Counted from the first letter of the stretch, positions 8,480 to 18,547 are shown. The stretch is DNA of 64,000 nt from Polyangium sp. y55x31 (GCF_029946505.1 NZ_JARZHG010000039.1:44586-108585); one strand, 5' to 3'. Numbers and translations are program-made. The notes: generated from the sequence alone by a model not told the origin.

Positions 8480-9376
8480 TCAAGCCGGGCGTTCGGGCGG
8501 GCGCCCCTCGAAGAGCGTGTGGATCTCGGAAGGCCGCGATTTGGCGAGCGGATCCCAGCCGAGCTCGCCCGGCCCGCGGACGATGAGCTTGCCCGACGCC
8601 TCGTGATCGACGAGCAGCACGCGCAGGTGCACGGCCGCGCCGGCGAGCGCGGGCAAGACATGATCAAAAAGACGAGCGCGCGCCTCGCGTGTCCACGGTT
8701 CATTCGTCCAGGTCCGCGACGCGTCGGTCACCAGAATGGCATCGATCCCGGGCACCGAGACCTCGGCCTCGCCCCCGAGCGCGGAAATGCCGAGCGTCGC
8801 CTGTCCAATCCGCGCGTCGGGCGCGGGCAAGCGACGCTCGTGCCCAGCGCGGCGCACCGAGACTTCGAGCTCGGGATACACCTTGCGAAAGAGCCAGCCG
8901 AGCGTGATCGGCGACGAGGGGCGGGCGAGCGCGAATGCCGAGCCGCGCAGGGAACGAGGGCGCGGGACGAGGCGCTCGCGCTGCACGGGCGCACGCGAAT
9001 CGGCGTGATCGGCGAGGAGCCGATGGTCGGCGAGCGCGACGATGCCTTCGAGCGCGGGACCCGCTTGCGGATGCGCGAAGAGCTCCTGGAAATACGAGGG
9101 CAGCGGGGTCGTGACCGCGCGCAGGCCGAGGTTCAGGGTGACGATGATATGGTCGCCGAAAAACTCGACTGCGCGCACGAGCGTGGGTTCGAGCGCGAGC
9201 GAGGGGTGGCTGCGAAATCGCAAGAGGCGGTCGGGAAAACGCGCACGGAGCAAGCCCAAGAGGGCCGGGAGCTCGAAGGCGGGGGCCGCGCGCGAAATGG
9301 CCTCCTCCAGCGCGACGCGACCTGCGCCGGGCGGGGCGGGGGGCATTTCGGAGGACAGCGGCGCCGGCCCGTCCAT
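8480..9376 (-). CDS. tssG: T6SS baseplate protein TssG (VasB/ImpH family)
   Basis: This 298-residue protein shows the TssG pattern: FELPALLGLLRARFPDR, then FRSHPSLALEPTLV and PLPSYFQELFAH. A C-terminal beta-rich part contains SVPGIDAILV and SPITLGWLF. TssG forms a heterotrimer with two TssF subunits in the baseplate wedge. The ATG at 9376 lies 4 bp after the stop of the TssA-like gene, so the two are probably translated together. It ends the first transcription unit; a terminator follows. Confidence 0.75.
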   Translation of the reverse strand: MDGPAPLSSEMPPAPPGAGRVALEEAISRAAPAFELPALLGLLRARFPDRLLRFRSHPSLALEPTLVRAVEFFGDHIIVTLNLGLRAVTTPLPSYFQELFAHPQAGPALEGIVALADHRLLADHADSRAPVQRERLVPRPRSLRGSAFALARPSSPITLGWLFRKVYPELEVSVRRAGHERRLPAPDARIGQATLGISALGGEAEVSVPGIDAILVTDASRTWTNEPWTREARARLFDHVLPALAGAAVHLRVLLVDHEASGKLIVRGPGELGWDPLAKSRPSEIHTLFEGRPPERPA

Positions 9377-9379
9377 GCG

Positions 9380-10375
9380 TCAGGTCCCGACGAACGCGTC
9401 GAGGTCGACCTGATAGAGCTGCTCGAGCGCCTGCCACGCCGGGCCGCCCTCGGCCTCCCAGTGGGGCGCGATGTCGCCGATGTGCGACGAGAGAAGGCGA
9501 AAATGAGGGGCGAGCAGGGCGGGCAGGTACACGCGCGGATCGAATCGATCGACGACGCGGCGCACGTCCTGGGCCACGATCGCGGCCTTGCCCATCTCGC
9601 CGCGGCTCACGAGGAGCTCGAAGGCTTCGAGCTTGCGGATGAACTGCTCGAGCGCGGCCGAGACCTCGATCGTGCGGGCGGGCGGCGCGCTGGGATGGGG
9701 TTTTTCCGACTCGAACACAGGCTCGGGATCGGAGGGCGCATTCTCCTCGGGCTCGTCCAGGGCTTGCTCCTCGATCGGCTCCGGCTCCGCGGGCGTGACC
9801 TCCGCCGGGGGCGGCGGCGGGGGAGGCGGAGGCGGCGGCACGCGCTGGAAGACGCTCTCGCTGCGGGCGCGCAGCGCGGAGAGCTCACGCACGGATTGTG
9901 GAGATTCGATCGCGGCCGTGATGGCCTTGGCGAGCGCCTCGGCCTCGGCGGCGGTCTTCGTCAGCAAATCGCGCGGGATCGTCGTGGCCCAGGTCTTCCA
10001 CGTCGCGTCGCGCTTGGTTTCGTGGAAGTCGATGGACGCTCGAATCCCGCGGAACAAAAGCGTCCAGGCCGAGTCGGCCACGCGCGCCTTGCGCTGGAAG
10101 GGCCGGAGCGCGCGGAAGCCTCCTTCGAGGGCGAAACGTGTGGTCGCGAGGATCTCGGGCAATGCCATCGGGCCTCGCTCGGCGAAGACGCCGAGCAAAA
10201 AGGCCGCGACGAGCCGGGCGTCGGTCGCGCCGGCTTCGATCGAGAGCGAGGCACGCTCGGCGGCGGCGCGCAGCTCGCCGCCCTGGGCGAGGCGCAACGT
10301 ATCGTCCACAGCCGCGGTGGTCGCATCCATTCCGGGGCCGGAGAGGGCGTGCGTGACGAGGTTCGGATCGAGCAT
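9380..10375 (-). CDS. TssA-like (VasJ/ImpA-related) T6SS protein
   Basis: I chose the ATG at 10375 (MLDPNLVTHALSG), which gives 331 residues; a longer frame would run into the upstream gene. The N-terminal half is helical. A linker of about twelve consecutive prolines followed by an acidic stretch separates it from a C-terminal helical domain (FIRKLEAFELLVSRGEMGKAA, truncated here to its key part). That domain resembles the C-terminus of TssA/VasJ proteins, which cap the sheath and prime tube-sheath assembly. Location directly before tssG supports a T6SS role. Family assignment is by resemblance only. Confidence 0.5.
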   Translation of the reverse strand: MLDPNLVTHALSGPGMDATTAAVDDTLRLAQGGELRAAAERASLSIEAGATDARLVAAFLLGVFAERGPMALPEILATTRFALEGGFRALRPFQRKARVADSAWTLLFRGIRASIDFHETKRDATWKTWATTIPRDLLTKTAAEAEALAKAITAAIESPQSVRELSALRARSESVFQRVPPPPPPPPPPPAEVTPAEPEPIEEQALDEPEENAPSDPEPVFESEKPHPSAPPARTIEVSAALEQFIRKLEAFELLVSRGEMGKAAIVAQDVRRVVDRFDPRVYLPALLAPHFRLLSSHIGDIAPHWEAEGGPAWQALEQLYQVDLDAFVGT

Positions 10376-10416
10376 GACGAAGACCTCGGACCGAGGTGTA
10401 TGTCGGGACAGACCCG

Positions 10417-12066
10417 TCAGGTCCCGAGCATCTGCGCCCGGAGGCCGGTCAGATCGCGGAAGACGGGGCTTTCCGCCTTCCGCAGGAGGATGCCCGAGGA
10501 GTATTGCCGATGGCACCAGTCGAGGTCCAATTCCTTGCCGACGCGCCGGGGGAAGAGGGGGAAGATCTCGACGCGCTGCGGGAGGAAGTCCTCGCCGAGA
10601 TCATCGCGGATCGTGCGGGAAACGAGGGCGGAGACATCCTTTGCGGGGACGTCGCTCGCGCCCGTGAAGACGAGCAGGAGGAAGGCCCAGCGGGCGCCCG
10701 GTTCTCCGGTCGGCACGGGCACGACGGCGGCGCCCACGACGCCGGGCAGCGTGGAGACGCGGGCCGTGACCTCGCTCGCGGGATACACGCGCGCGGCGCG
10801 GCGCGGGAGCAGGGTCGAGCCATACAGGAACTCGGCGCCGAGGCTCGCGAGAATGAAAAACCCTTCTTTGCCGGGCAGGGGGACGAAGACGCCGGTCGCG
10901 CCGACGGCAGGTTCACCGCTGCCGCCGGAATCGAGCACGAGGTACGGACGGCCGGGCGCGGGCAAGGCGCGGGCATTGCTGCTGCCGGGCCGGCGGGTGG
11001 AGAAAAGCAGGCAGCCGCCGCTGGCCGCGTCGACGAGGACGTTGCTCACCGGAGCACGCGCGAGGTCGTTTTTTTTGATGAACTCGTTGTGACCGATCCA
11101 GTCGAGAGGCTCGTCGACGCTCCGGAAGACGTGACGGAGGCGCGCGAGGCGCGCGGGTTTGCGGCGAAGGTGGGCCGCGACCGTCGGGGCCGCGCCGAGC
11201 ACGGTGATCGGCGATTTTTCGAGGAGGGTCGGGTCTTCTTCGAGGTCGGCCTTTCGAACGTCAACGAACGTCGCGCCCGCGAGAAGGGTCGAGAGGAGCA
11301 GGGCCGGCATGTGCTGCTGCATCGGGAAATCCGGCGCCGCGAGGGCGTCGCCGGGGCCGATGCGATAAGCGAACACGGCGTCGCGCAAGGCGTCTTCGAG
11401 GGCACGCGCGGCGGGAAGATCGACGGGGACGAGCAGCGGCGCGCGCAGCGGGGAGAAGAGACGGCCGCAGGGCTCGTCGGGCGCATACGCATACGGGGGC
11501 GCGCGCAGGGCGGGGCCATTCTCGACGAGGGGTAATGCGAGCGCGGCGAAATCACCGAGCGGCGGAGGATCGTCGGGATCGAAGATGACGTGCGCGGGCC
11601 CGAGCGCTTCGAGGCGCGCGGCGAGCGCGCTGGCGCCCGCGGGTTCGAGGATGGCAACGCAAAGGCCGAGGCGCAGGGCCGCGGCGAGGGCCACGACGAA
11701 CGCGGGTCCGAGGGGAAGGACAATGGCGATCGGCGCGCCGGCCTTGGCGCCGCGTTGCGCCCAGGCGGCTGCACACGCGGAGGCGCGGGCGTCGAGCGCG
11801 GAAAACGAGAGCGAGCGCGCCGTGGAACGTTCATACCAGACAAACGCCGGCCGGTTCGCGGCGACGTGACGCAGGACGGCGTCGTGATAGAGATCCTGCG
11901 ATTTTCCCGGGCGACTGCGGAGCGGCGGGCCTTTTTCGCGGACGAATTCGAAGAGGGCAGACCAGAAAGAATCAGGGGCCTCGCAGCTCGCGGCGAGCCA
12001 GTCGAGCGAGGGGACATCATCCTCGCGAGAGAGGTCGAGGCTCTGGACGAGGGCGGGGATCTCCAT
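10417..12066 (-). CDS. ANL-superfamily (AMP-binding) protein with lost ATP loop, T6SS-linked
   Basis: The product has 549 residues from the ATG at 12066 (MEIPALVQSLDLS). It follows the acyl-CoA synthetase layout: SFWSALFEFV near the start, LSFSALDARASACAAAWAQRG and PIAIVLPLGPAFVVALAAALRLG in the N-terminal domain, and a late RRAARVYPASEVTARV plus PRRVGKELDL near the C-terminus, which match the hinge region and the catalytic-lysine loop. The Ser/Thr/Gly-rich ATP loop expected around residue 200 is replaced by FSPLRAPLLVPVDLP, so adenylation activity is doubtful. It lies 42 bp upstream of the TssA-like gene and reads the same way. I infer a structural or acyl-binding role. Confidence 0.6.
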   Translation of the reverse strand: MEIPALVQSLDLSREDDVPSLDWLAASCEAPDSFWSALFEFVREKGPPLRSRPGKSQDLYHDAVLRHVAANRPAFVWYERSTARSLSFSALDARASACAAAWAQRGAKAGAPIAIVLPLGPAFVVALAAALRLGLCVAILEPAGASALAARLEALGPAHVIFDPDDPPPLGDFAALALPLVENGPALRAPPYAYAPDEPCGRLFSPLRAPLLVPVDLPAARALEDALRDAVFAYRIGPGDALAAPDFPMQQHMPALLLSTLLAGATFVDVRKADLEEDPTLLEKSPITVLGAAPTVAAHLRRKPARLARLRHVFRSVDEPLDWIGHNEFIKKNDLARAPVSNVLVDAASGGCLLFSTRRPGSSNARALPAPGRPYLVLDSGGSGEPAVGATGVFVPLPGKEGFFILASLGAEFLYGSTLLPRRAARVYPASEVTARVSTLPGVVGAAVVPVPTGEPGARWAFLLLVFTGASDVPAKDVSALVSRTIRDDLGEDFLPQRVEIFPLFPRRVGKELDLDWCHRQYSSGILLRKAESPVFRDLTGLRAQMLGT

Positions 12067-12147
12067 GAGGCGCCCGGGCAGACGAGCAGGGCGCGCGCAG
12101 CGGGGCAAGTTTTCCGCAACGCCGGGGCTCGCCCGGGCCGTGCCCCC

Positions 12148-13272
12148 TCAATTGCAGGTGGCCCCGTCCTCGAAGCATTTCTGGAAGTTGCAGCGACATA
12201 CCACGCTCCGGCCGCCCGGCATGTCCGTGGTCCAGCCGTCCTTGGAGCAATCGGAGAACGAGCACCGCGTGCGGGCCGACTCACCGCCGGGCAAGTCCGT
12301 CTCCCAGCCGTTCTTCATGCAATCGGAGAACGAGCATCGCGTCCGCGCCGTCGTGCCATCCGGGAAGCTCGTCTCCCAGCCGTCCTTCATGCAATTGGAG
12401 AACGAGCACCGCGTCCGCGCCGTCGTGCCATCCGGGTAACGGGCCTCCCAGCCGTCTTTCATGCAATCGCCGAAGGAGCAACGCACGTCGATGTCGCCCT
12501 CGGGCGTCGAGGTCGTCCACCCATCCTTCAAGCAATTGCTGAACTTGCAGCGGCCCGCGGCGAGGACCGCGGCCGCCACGTAACGCGCAGTTTTCGCCTG
12601 CGCTTTTCGTTCGGTTTCCTGGGCCGCGGCCTCGGCGGCGACACGCTCGGCTTCGATCTTGCGGAACCTGGCGACGTCGCTGCTCGCGTTCGCCCATTTC
12701 AATTGCTTCGCGTCGTCGTGCGCCCAAGAGAGGCACGCGCCGGTGAAGGAAGGGACATCGTCTGCGGGGACCTTGGGCCTCACGCGATGGCAGGCCCGGA
12801 GAACGATGGCGTCGGCGTCGGCGTGCGGCGCGACTTCGGTGAGCAGGTCGAACGATTCGAGCGAGGGAGCTTTTTCGATCGACTTTTCGAGGTACCCGGC
12901 GGCCTCGAGCTCCAGCTTCGCGACCTCGATTTCGCCGTTTCTGACGGCTTTGGTGCGCCTCAGCTCCATCACACGCTCGGCGAAGGCTCCGGCGTCGTCG
13001 ACGAGGTCCTTGCCTGCCGTGATCTTCACACGCAGCGACGCGAGCTCGGCCTGGATCTCCTCGACGCGCGTGGCCTCCGCGTCCTCTTCCTTTTCGACCT
13101 CCGCGACCCGCGCGGCGGCACGATTCTCCGGGGGGACCTCGACAGGCTCGGGCTCTCCGAAGCCACTCGTCTGCGCTTGCGTCTGCACTTGCAGCGGGAT
13201 GAGCGAGCACCCCATGCCGAGCACGACGGGGAGCGCGAGGGCGAGGGTCCGGGCCTTGGGAGTACGCCACAT
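12148..13272 (-). CDS. Lipoprotein with Cys-rich 24-residue tandem repeats
   Basis: From the ATG at 13272 the protein has 374 residues. A signal peptide ends in a lipobox (LGMGC, Cys about residue 22), so it is probably a lipid-anchored envelope protein. A charged helical region with AETERKAQAK-type coiled-coil character covers residues 45-235. Residues 241-374 are five full and one partial copy of a repeat with the pattern RC-x-F-x-x-C-M-K-D-G-W-E, then PDGTTART. Each unit has two cysteines. I do not recognise the family. It is upstream of, and co-directional with, the T6SS genes (81 bp gap), which suggests an envelope or immunity partner. The repeats could be small disulfide-bonded folds. 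Confidence 0.7.
   Translation of the reverse strand: MWRTPKARTLALALPVVLGMGCSLIPLQVQTQAQTSGFGEPEPVEVPPENRAAARVAEVEKEEDAEATRVEEIQAELASLRVKITAGKDLVDDAGAFAERVMELRRTKAVRNGEIEVAKLELEAAGYLEKSIEKAPSLESFDLLTEVAPHADADAIVLRACHRVRPKVPADDVPSFTGACLSWAHDDAKQLKWANASSDVARFRKIEAERVAAEAAAQETERKAQAKTARYVAAAVLAAGRCKFSNCLKDGWTTSTPEGDIDVRCSFGDCMKDGWEARYPDGTTARTRCSFSNCMKDGWETSFPDGTTARTRCSFSDCMKNGWETDLPGGESARTRCSFSDCSKDGWTTDMPGGRSVVCRCNFQKCFEDGATCN
12151..12552 (-). repeat. Tandem 72-bp coding repeats of the Cys-rich lipoprotein
   Basis: About 5.5 units of 72 bp encode the RC-x-F-x-x-C...DGW repeats. The three central units are the most alike at DNA level, which indicates recent duplication. Confidence 0.8.
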
Positions 13273-13406
13273 ATCGCGTCGATCGTACGCGGATCCGCGG
13301 CGACGCTCAACCACGCGTGCTGCGCCTTCGCCATCTATTTGGCCCTATCCTCGTGACGCCTGGTACCCTCGTCCCGCCGGAGGGGGAAACTCGCCCGGAA
13401 GGCCCG

Positions 13407-13799
13407 ATGCTGGTCACCATTCGGATTCGAACCACGCGCGACGAGGGACGGACCGCGCTCTGCGAGCTCACGCTGGACCGCCGGCAGAGCTTCTCGGCGC
13501 TCGCCGAATCCCTCTTCACGCAATGGGAGATCGAGACCGCCGGGCCGCGGCTCGATCCGGAAGATCGCGCGGGCCTTTTGCGCAAGCTCGAAAGCTGGCT
13601 CGTCACGCACCGGCACGACCTGCGCTTCGGGCAGGCGCCGATCTTCGAGTACACGTGCCTGCGCCCGCCCGCGCCCCCGAAGCGGCCGCGCCCCCTGCCC
13701 CGCCCCGCCGAAGCGCCCCCTTCCCCGCCCGTCGACGACAGCGGCGAGGACGGGGCCCTGAAGCGCATCGAGGCCCAGATCGATTGGCAAGGGGGTTAG
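13407..13799 (+). CDS. Small unrecognised protein, first gene of the radical SAM/GTPase operon
   Basis: The product is 130 residues from the ATG at 13407, which has GGAAGG a few bases upstream. A GTG at 13353 is a weaker alternative without a ribosome site. Residues 1-85 look like a compact alpha/beta domain (LVTIRIRTTRDEGRTALCEL, then SALAESLFTQWEI). A proline-rich linker and a short acidic tail (DDSGEDGALKRIEAQIDW) follow. I do not recognise it. Two bases separate its stop from the next start, so it is co-translated with it. It is divergent from the Cys-repeat lipoprotein. Confidence 0.65.
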   Translation: MLVTIRIRTTRDEGRTALCELTLDRRQSFSALAESLFTQWEIETAGPRLDPEDRAGLLRKLESWLVTHRHDLRFGQAPIFEYTCLRPPAPPKRPRPLPRPAEAPPSPPVDDSGEDGALKRIEAQIDWQGG

Positions 13800-13801
13800 G
13801 C

Positions 13802-14743
13802 ATGAGCGGGGTGAAATCGCTGCGCATTCGGCCGAGCAAGCGGGACGAGGAGGCCCTGCGGCGAGCTGCGGCCGAACGAGCGAAGCTGGCGCGTGAGGAG
13901 GCCTCGAAGGCGGAGGCCTCGAAGCCTTTGCCATCGGCCATAGTGCCGAGGACGGCGCCCGTGGAGGCGTGCCTCCGGCGCGTCGAGCGGATCCTCGGTC
14001 TCTTGTCGGCATGCGCGACGCTCGGCATCACGCTCGATCGCGAGGCCGAGCAGGCCCGCGCCGCGCTCGTCGAATTCACGCGCCAGCCGGACGCGGCGAG
14101 GCTCGGGGCCGTGGACGCTCTCCTTGCGCGGGTCTCGCCACGCACGCTGGAAGAGGCCATCGCGGCCAGGCAAGAGGCGCTCACGCGTGCGCTCGCCGTG
14201 CTGGAGGCGCCCGCGTGGCAGCGGCAGCTCGAAGCTTTTCGCGCGGGGCTCACGGCCGATCTCCGAGGTTTGGCCGGACGAAGGGTGCAAGACGGCCCGG
14301 CGAACGTCGGGGCCCTGCTCGGCGAGCTCGATGCGCTGCTCGCGGCGCGGGCGCGGGCGCGGGTCGTGTCGCTCTGCGAGGGTGGCGTCGCGGCGGGGCT
14401 CCGGGCCTCGGAGGTTCGATTCGAGCCGCGCGAAGGCGCGTTCGTCGCCGAGCTCTCCGACGATCACGGCGTCTTCGCGCGGATCGCGGAGCACCTCGTG
14501 TCGTGGGCCGCGCTCCCGGAGATCGACGCGATCGAAATGCGCGGGCCCGCAGAGTGGGACGGTCCAGCGTGCGTGCACGGCGGTTATGCGGACGTGCTCG
14601 GGGCGCTGCGGGCGCAAGGCGTCGAGGCGGAACTCTACGGCGAGGACGGGCGCGCGCTCTGGCCCGCGGGCGGCGATGACGCGGGCGGCGCGGAGGTTGT
14701 CCTGCAAAACGTAACGGCGACGGGGAGGCAAGGTTCGTCGTGA
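13802..14743 (+). CDS. Unrecognised helical protein in radical SAM/GTPase operon
   Basis: This 313-residue protein begins with a Lys/Arg/Glu-rich segment (MSGVKSLRIRPSKRDEEALR). Helical repeats follow at residues 55-190 (VERILGLLSACATLGITLD, LEEAIAARQEALTRALAVL), and then a C-terminal alpha/beta part (EVRFEPREGAFVAELSDDHG, DVLGALRAQGVEAELYGED). No enzyme motif is visible. An AAGGGG ribosome site precedes the ATG. Its stop overlaps the GTG of the radical SAM gene by four bases, so the products are probably made in fixed ratio. Function unknown. Confidence 0.7.
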   Translation: MSGVKSLRIRPSKRDEEALRRAAAERAKLAREEASKAEASKPLPSAIVPRTAPVEACLRRVERILGLLSACATLGITLDREAEQARAALVEFTRQPDAARLGAVDALLARVSPRTLEEAIAARQEALTRALAVLEAPAWQRQLEAFRAGLTADLRGLAGRRVQDGPANVGALLGELDALLAARARARVVSLCEGGVAAGLRASEVRFEPREGAFVAELSDDHGVFARIAEHLVSWAALPEIDAIEMRGPAEWDGPACVHGGYADVLGALRAQGVEAELYGEDGRALWPAGGDDAGGAEVVLQNVTATGRQGSS

Positions 14744-15330
14744 CGGACCTCCTGCTCAACCTCGCGGATGCCGTCGCGCCGTCACGCGCGAACGGCCCCG
14801 GCGCGCGCGCGGTCCTCTGGGCGCAGGGCTGCTCGCTCCGATGCCGGGGCTGTCACAACCCGCAAACTTGGGCCACGGCGCCGCGGCGCGTTTGCACGGT
14901 GAATGCAGCCGCGTCCTGGGTGCGCTCCTTCCGAGGCTTGCGCGGGGTGACGTTGAGCGGCGGAGAACCCTTCGAGCAAGCGCTCGGCTTCGCGGCGCTC
15001 TGCCGCGCGCTTCGGGCCGAGGGCGCGGACGTCGTGGCATTTTCGGGTTTTGCCCGGGACGAGATCGAAGGAGACGTGCGACCTCATTCCCGGGCGCTGC
15101 TCGCCGAGGTCGATCTGCTGATCGACGGCCGATACGAGGCCGACCTCGCAGCGCGGCTACCCTTGCGGGGCTCGTCGAACCAGCGTCTGCATTTCCTGAC
15201 GAACCGGATTCGCCCCGAGGAAATCGAAGGTTTGCCCGCGGTGGAGTGGCTCGGCAAGGGGGAGCGGGCGCGCGTGACGGGGTTCGTCCTCCGCGCCCTC
15301 GGGCCACGAACCGCCGAGGGGCGCGCATGA
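14740..15330 (+). CDS. NrdG-like radical SAM activating enzyme
   Basis: The 196-residue protein has the radical SAM cluster motif C-x3-C-x2-C at C31, C35 and C38 (CSLRCRGCHNPQTW), the SAM-binding SGGEP at 73-77, and the VDLLIDGRYEADL and LRGSSNQRLHFL segments seen in small activases of the anaerobic ribonucleotide reductase-activase type. Such enzymes cleave SAM to make a radical and usually activate a glycyl-radical enzyme. No glycyl-radical enzyme is encoded in the window, so the substrate is unknown. The start is a GTG overlapping the previous stop (GTGA). Context suggests modification of an operon product, for example a cargo protein; that is inference. Confidence 0.8.
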   Translation: MTDLLLNLADAVAPSRANGPGARAVLWAQGCSLRCRGCHNPQTWATAPRRVCTVNAAASWVRSFRGLRGVTLSGGEPFEQALGFAALCRALRAEGADVVAFSGFARDEIEGDVRPHSRALLAEVDLLIDGRYEADLAARLPLRGSSNQRLHFLTNRIRPEEIEGLPAVEWLGKGERARVTGFVLRALGPRTAEGRA

Positions 15331-16504
15331 GCGGGAGCCCCGCGCCGGATCGGGAGCGCGAACCTGCGATCCTGCTGCTCGGCTGGCGTCGGTCCGGAAA
15401 AACCCGGACGCGGATGCGGTGGAGCCAATACGCCCGCATGGCGCCCGTGACGCCCGAGGGAATCGGTCCTCCGCGGGTGGAGACGGGGGCAAACCCGGCG
15501 CCGACGGCGGCGGTGACGGAGCATCGGATCGAAATCGGCGAGCGCGCAGTGCGGGTGATCGACGTGCCGGGGGCGATCGTGGACGCGGCGCGGGACGAGG
15601 CCGGGGCGCTGCGCGATGCGCTGGAGCCGCGGATCGGTCGAATCGGAGGCATCGTCCTTTGCGTGGCCCCGCCCGTGCCGCCGCGGCGAAAAGGGTTGGT
15701 CCCGGGACACGTGCATCCCTCGCTCGTACCTGCTTATGGCGACCTTTTCCCGGCCGGCGAAGCGACGGCCGAGCCCGCGGCCGCGCAGGTCGAGGAGGTG
15801 CGCGCGCGGATCGACGCCGTGATGGCGTTCGTGGAGCAATTCGCGGGGCGCATGGGCAAGGACGCGCGCGACGTGCCCATTGCCGTGCAGGTCAATTTCG
15901 CGGATCTCGTCGCGCTCGGGAGCACGGACGACGAGGACGCGGCGGCGCGGGATCGGCTCTTCGCGCGGTATGGTCGTATGCTGCCGGCCGATCGGGCGGC
16001 GTTCACGAACCCCGCGCAGATCGAGGCGCGGCGCGCCGAGGCGGCGGCGGTGGACGCCGACGTATCCGCCCTCGCGACGGACATCGCGGACTTCATGCGA
16101 ACGCGATGGCCCGGACACGATTTCTGGTTTTCGGTGGCCGCGAACGTGGAGGATCCGCTCGGGCACCGGAGCGCGGCGGCGGGACTCGTGTATCTCGTCG
16201 ACCGGACGCTCGGGGAAGAGGCACTCGCGGCGGCGCGCGCAGAGCGCGAGGAAGCGCGGCGCGTCGAAATGGCGCGGCGCGTGGAAGCGCGGCGGGCCCT
16301 CTTGCGGCGTTTCCGACCCGCGCTCGTCGGGGTGCCCGCGTTGCTTCTCCTCTTGCTGGCCGCGAGCACGGTGACCTGGGAGAGCCGCACGGAACATGCC
16401 GCACCTTTGCTGGTTCGCCGCGTGCGGTGGTACGCTCAAACCTATCTAGCCCCGGAGGGTCCTGGGCATGGCCCCGGCCCCCGCGCAGCTCGGACGCGAT
16501 CGCC

Positions 16505-16508
<4 letters not shown>
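15327..16508 (+). CDS. Membrane-anchored P-loop GTPase-like protein
   Basis: The 393-residue protein has a Walker A/G1 motif GWRRSGKT at 19-26, a G3-like DVPG at 79-82 and a possible G4-like NFAD at 190-193. It has a long charged helix (about 298-330) and one strong membrane segment at 332-349, followed by a short basic tail. This resembles TRAFAC-type GTPases found in bacterial conflict-system operons, though I cannot place it in a named family. It would be an inner-membrane protein with a cytosolic NTPase domain. Both ends overlap neighbours by four bases (ATGA), tying it to the radical SAM gene and the DUF4157 gene. A role as a switch for loading or release is inferred. Confidence 0.7.
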
Positions 16509-17713
<1,205 letters not shown>

Positions 17714-17747
17714 GGTTTTCCCAGGGAACGACGCGGAGGAGGCGGCG

Positions 17748-18491
17748 ATGGCGAACGGCGAGGGCGAGGGGAAAAAGCAGCGGGCGCCGCATCCGGCGAC
17801 GGTGCAGCGGAAAACGACGACGGCGCAGCCCGGAAAACGGCCGAGCAGGCCGCCGCACCCGGCCACGGTGCAAAAGAAATCGGCCGCGACGACGGGCGCG
17901 CGGAAAGAACGGCCGCCGCATCCGGCCACGGTGCAACGAAAAGCCTCCGCGCCCGGCGGCGCGCGCAAGGAGCGGCCGCCGCATCCGGCCACGGTGGCCC
18001 GGACAAACGGATCCGGCGCCGCGCAACGGCTCGCGGCGCCCGGGAAAACCGGCGCCGTCACGCTGGCGTCCGGCTCGGCGCTTTATCATGCGACGAGTTA
18101 TGCCGGGCTCAACGTCCTTCTGCGGTCGGGGATCGGGGCCGGCGTGAACGGGCGGACGGGCTCGGTGTTCCCCACGTCGACCGCGCTCGACGCCGGGCGT
18201 GCGGGCTCGGGCGGGCCGGCGGCGGTGCTGGAGCTGCGGACGACGCGCGCCTTGCAAGGCGATCGTGACGCGCCGGCGCAGCGAAAGACCGCGGCCCCGG
18301 TCGAGCCCGCGGAGGGAGACACGCCGCCCGATTTCGCCGTCGATCGCCGCGGCTCTCGCGGGGTGCAGTGCAAACTGCACCCTCGCGCGCTCGATGCGCT
18401 CGAACCCGTGGCCGTGCACCTGCGCGACGCGCGTGGCGCCTGGGCGCGCTTCACGGTCGCGCAGTACCGCGAGATGTCGGGCGCGGGCTGA
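17748..18491 (+). CDS. PPHPATV-repeat cargo protein with possible ADP-ribosyltransferase domain
   Basis: The product is 247 residues, with a strong GGAGGAGG ribosome site. Residues 13-86 hold four copies of a PPHPATVQRK-type motif spaced 21-22 residues apart in a basic, low-complexity stretch. The C-terminal part starts SALYHATSYAGLNVLLRSGI, which resembles the opening of ADP-ribosyltransferase folds such as DarT or Tpt1 (Y-H-x-T, then a helix ending in SGI). FPTSTALDAG and VLELRTTRAL follow. I infer a toxin sharing its loading or sorting region with the upstream DUF4157 protein. It begins 34 bp after that gene. The enzymatic call is tentative; the repeat is certain. Confidence 0.65.
   Translation: MANGEGEGKKQRAPHPATVQRKTTTAQPGKRPSRPPHPATVQKKSAATTGARKERPPHPATVQRKASAPGGARKERPPHPATVARTNGSGAAQRLAAPGKTGAVTLASGSALYHATSYAGLNVLLRSGIGAGVNGRTGSVFPTSTALDAGRAGSGGPAAVLELRTTRALQGDRDAPAQRKTAAPVEPAEGDTPPDFAVDRRGSRGVQCKLHPRALDALEPVAVHLRDARGAWARFTVAQYREMSGAG
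17784..18005 (+). repeat. Four 63-66 bp coding repeats for the PPHPATVQRK motif
   Basis: Copies begin near 17784, 17850, 17913 and 17976. Each encodes [A/P]PHPATV followed by QRK, QKK or ART. Related copies occur in the previous gene at about 16604-16750. Confidence 0.85.
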
Positions 18492-18547
18492 ACCGCTGCC
18501 GCGCCCTTGCCTCGGCGCTCCGGCTTCTTCACCATGCGCTCCCGCAC

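Noticed and set aside
5665..8586. A long open frame on the plus strand opposite tssC and tssB
   Set aside because: It has Arg/Glu/Asp/Val-rich composition with no domain pattern; it is the antisense shadow of high-GC genes, while tssC and tssB carry clear family motifs.
12151..12552. Tandem repeats considered as a CRISPR-like array
   Set aside because: The units are in-frame coding repeats with no unique spacers.
13317..13407. A longer N-terminus for the first operon gene
   Set aside because: A possible -10 box lies at 13346-13351 and the ATG at 13407 has a ribosome site, so upstream codons are probably leader.
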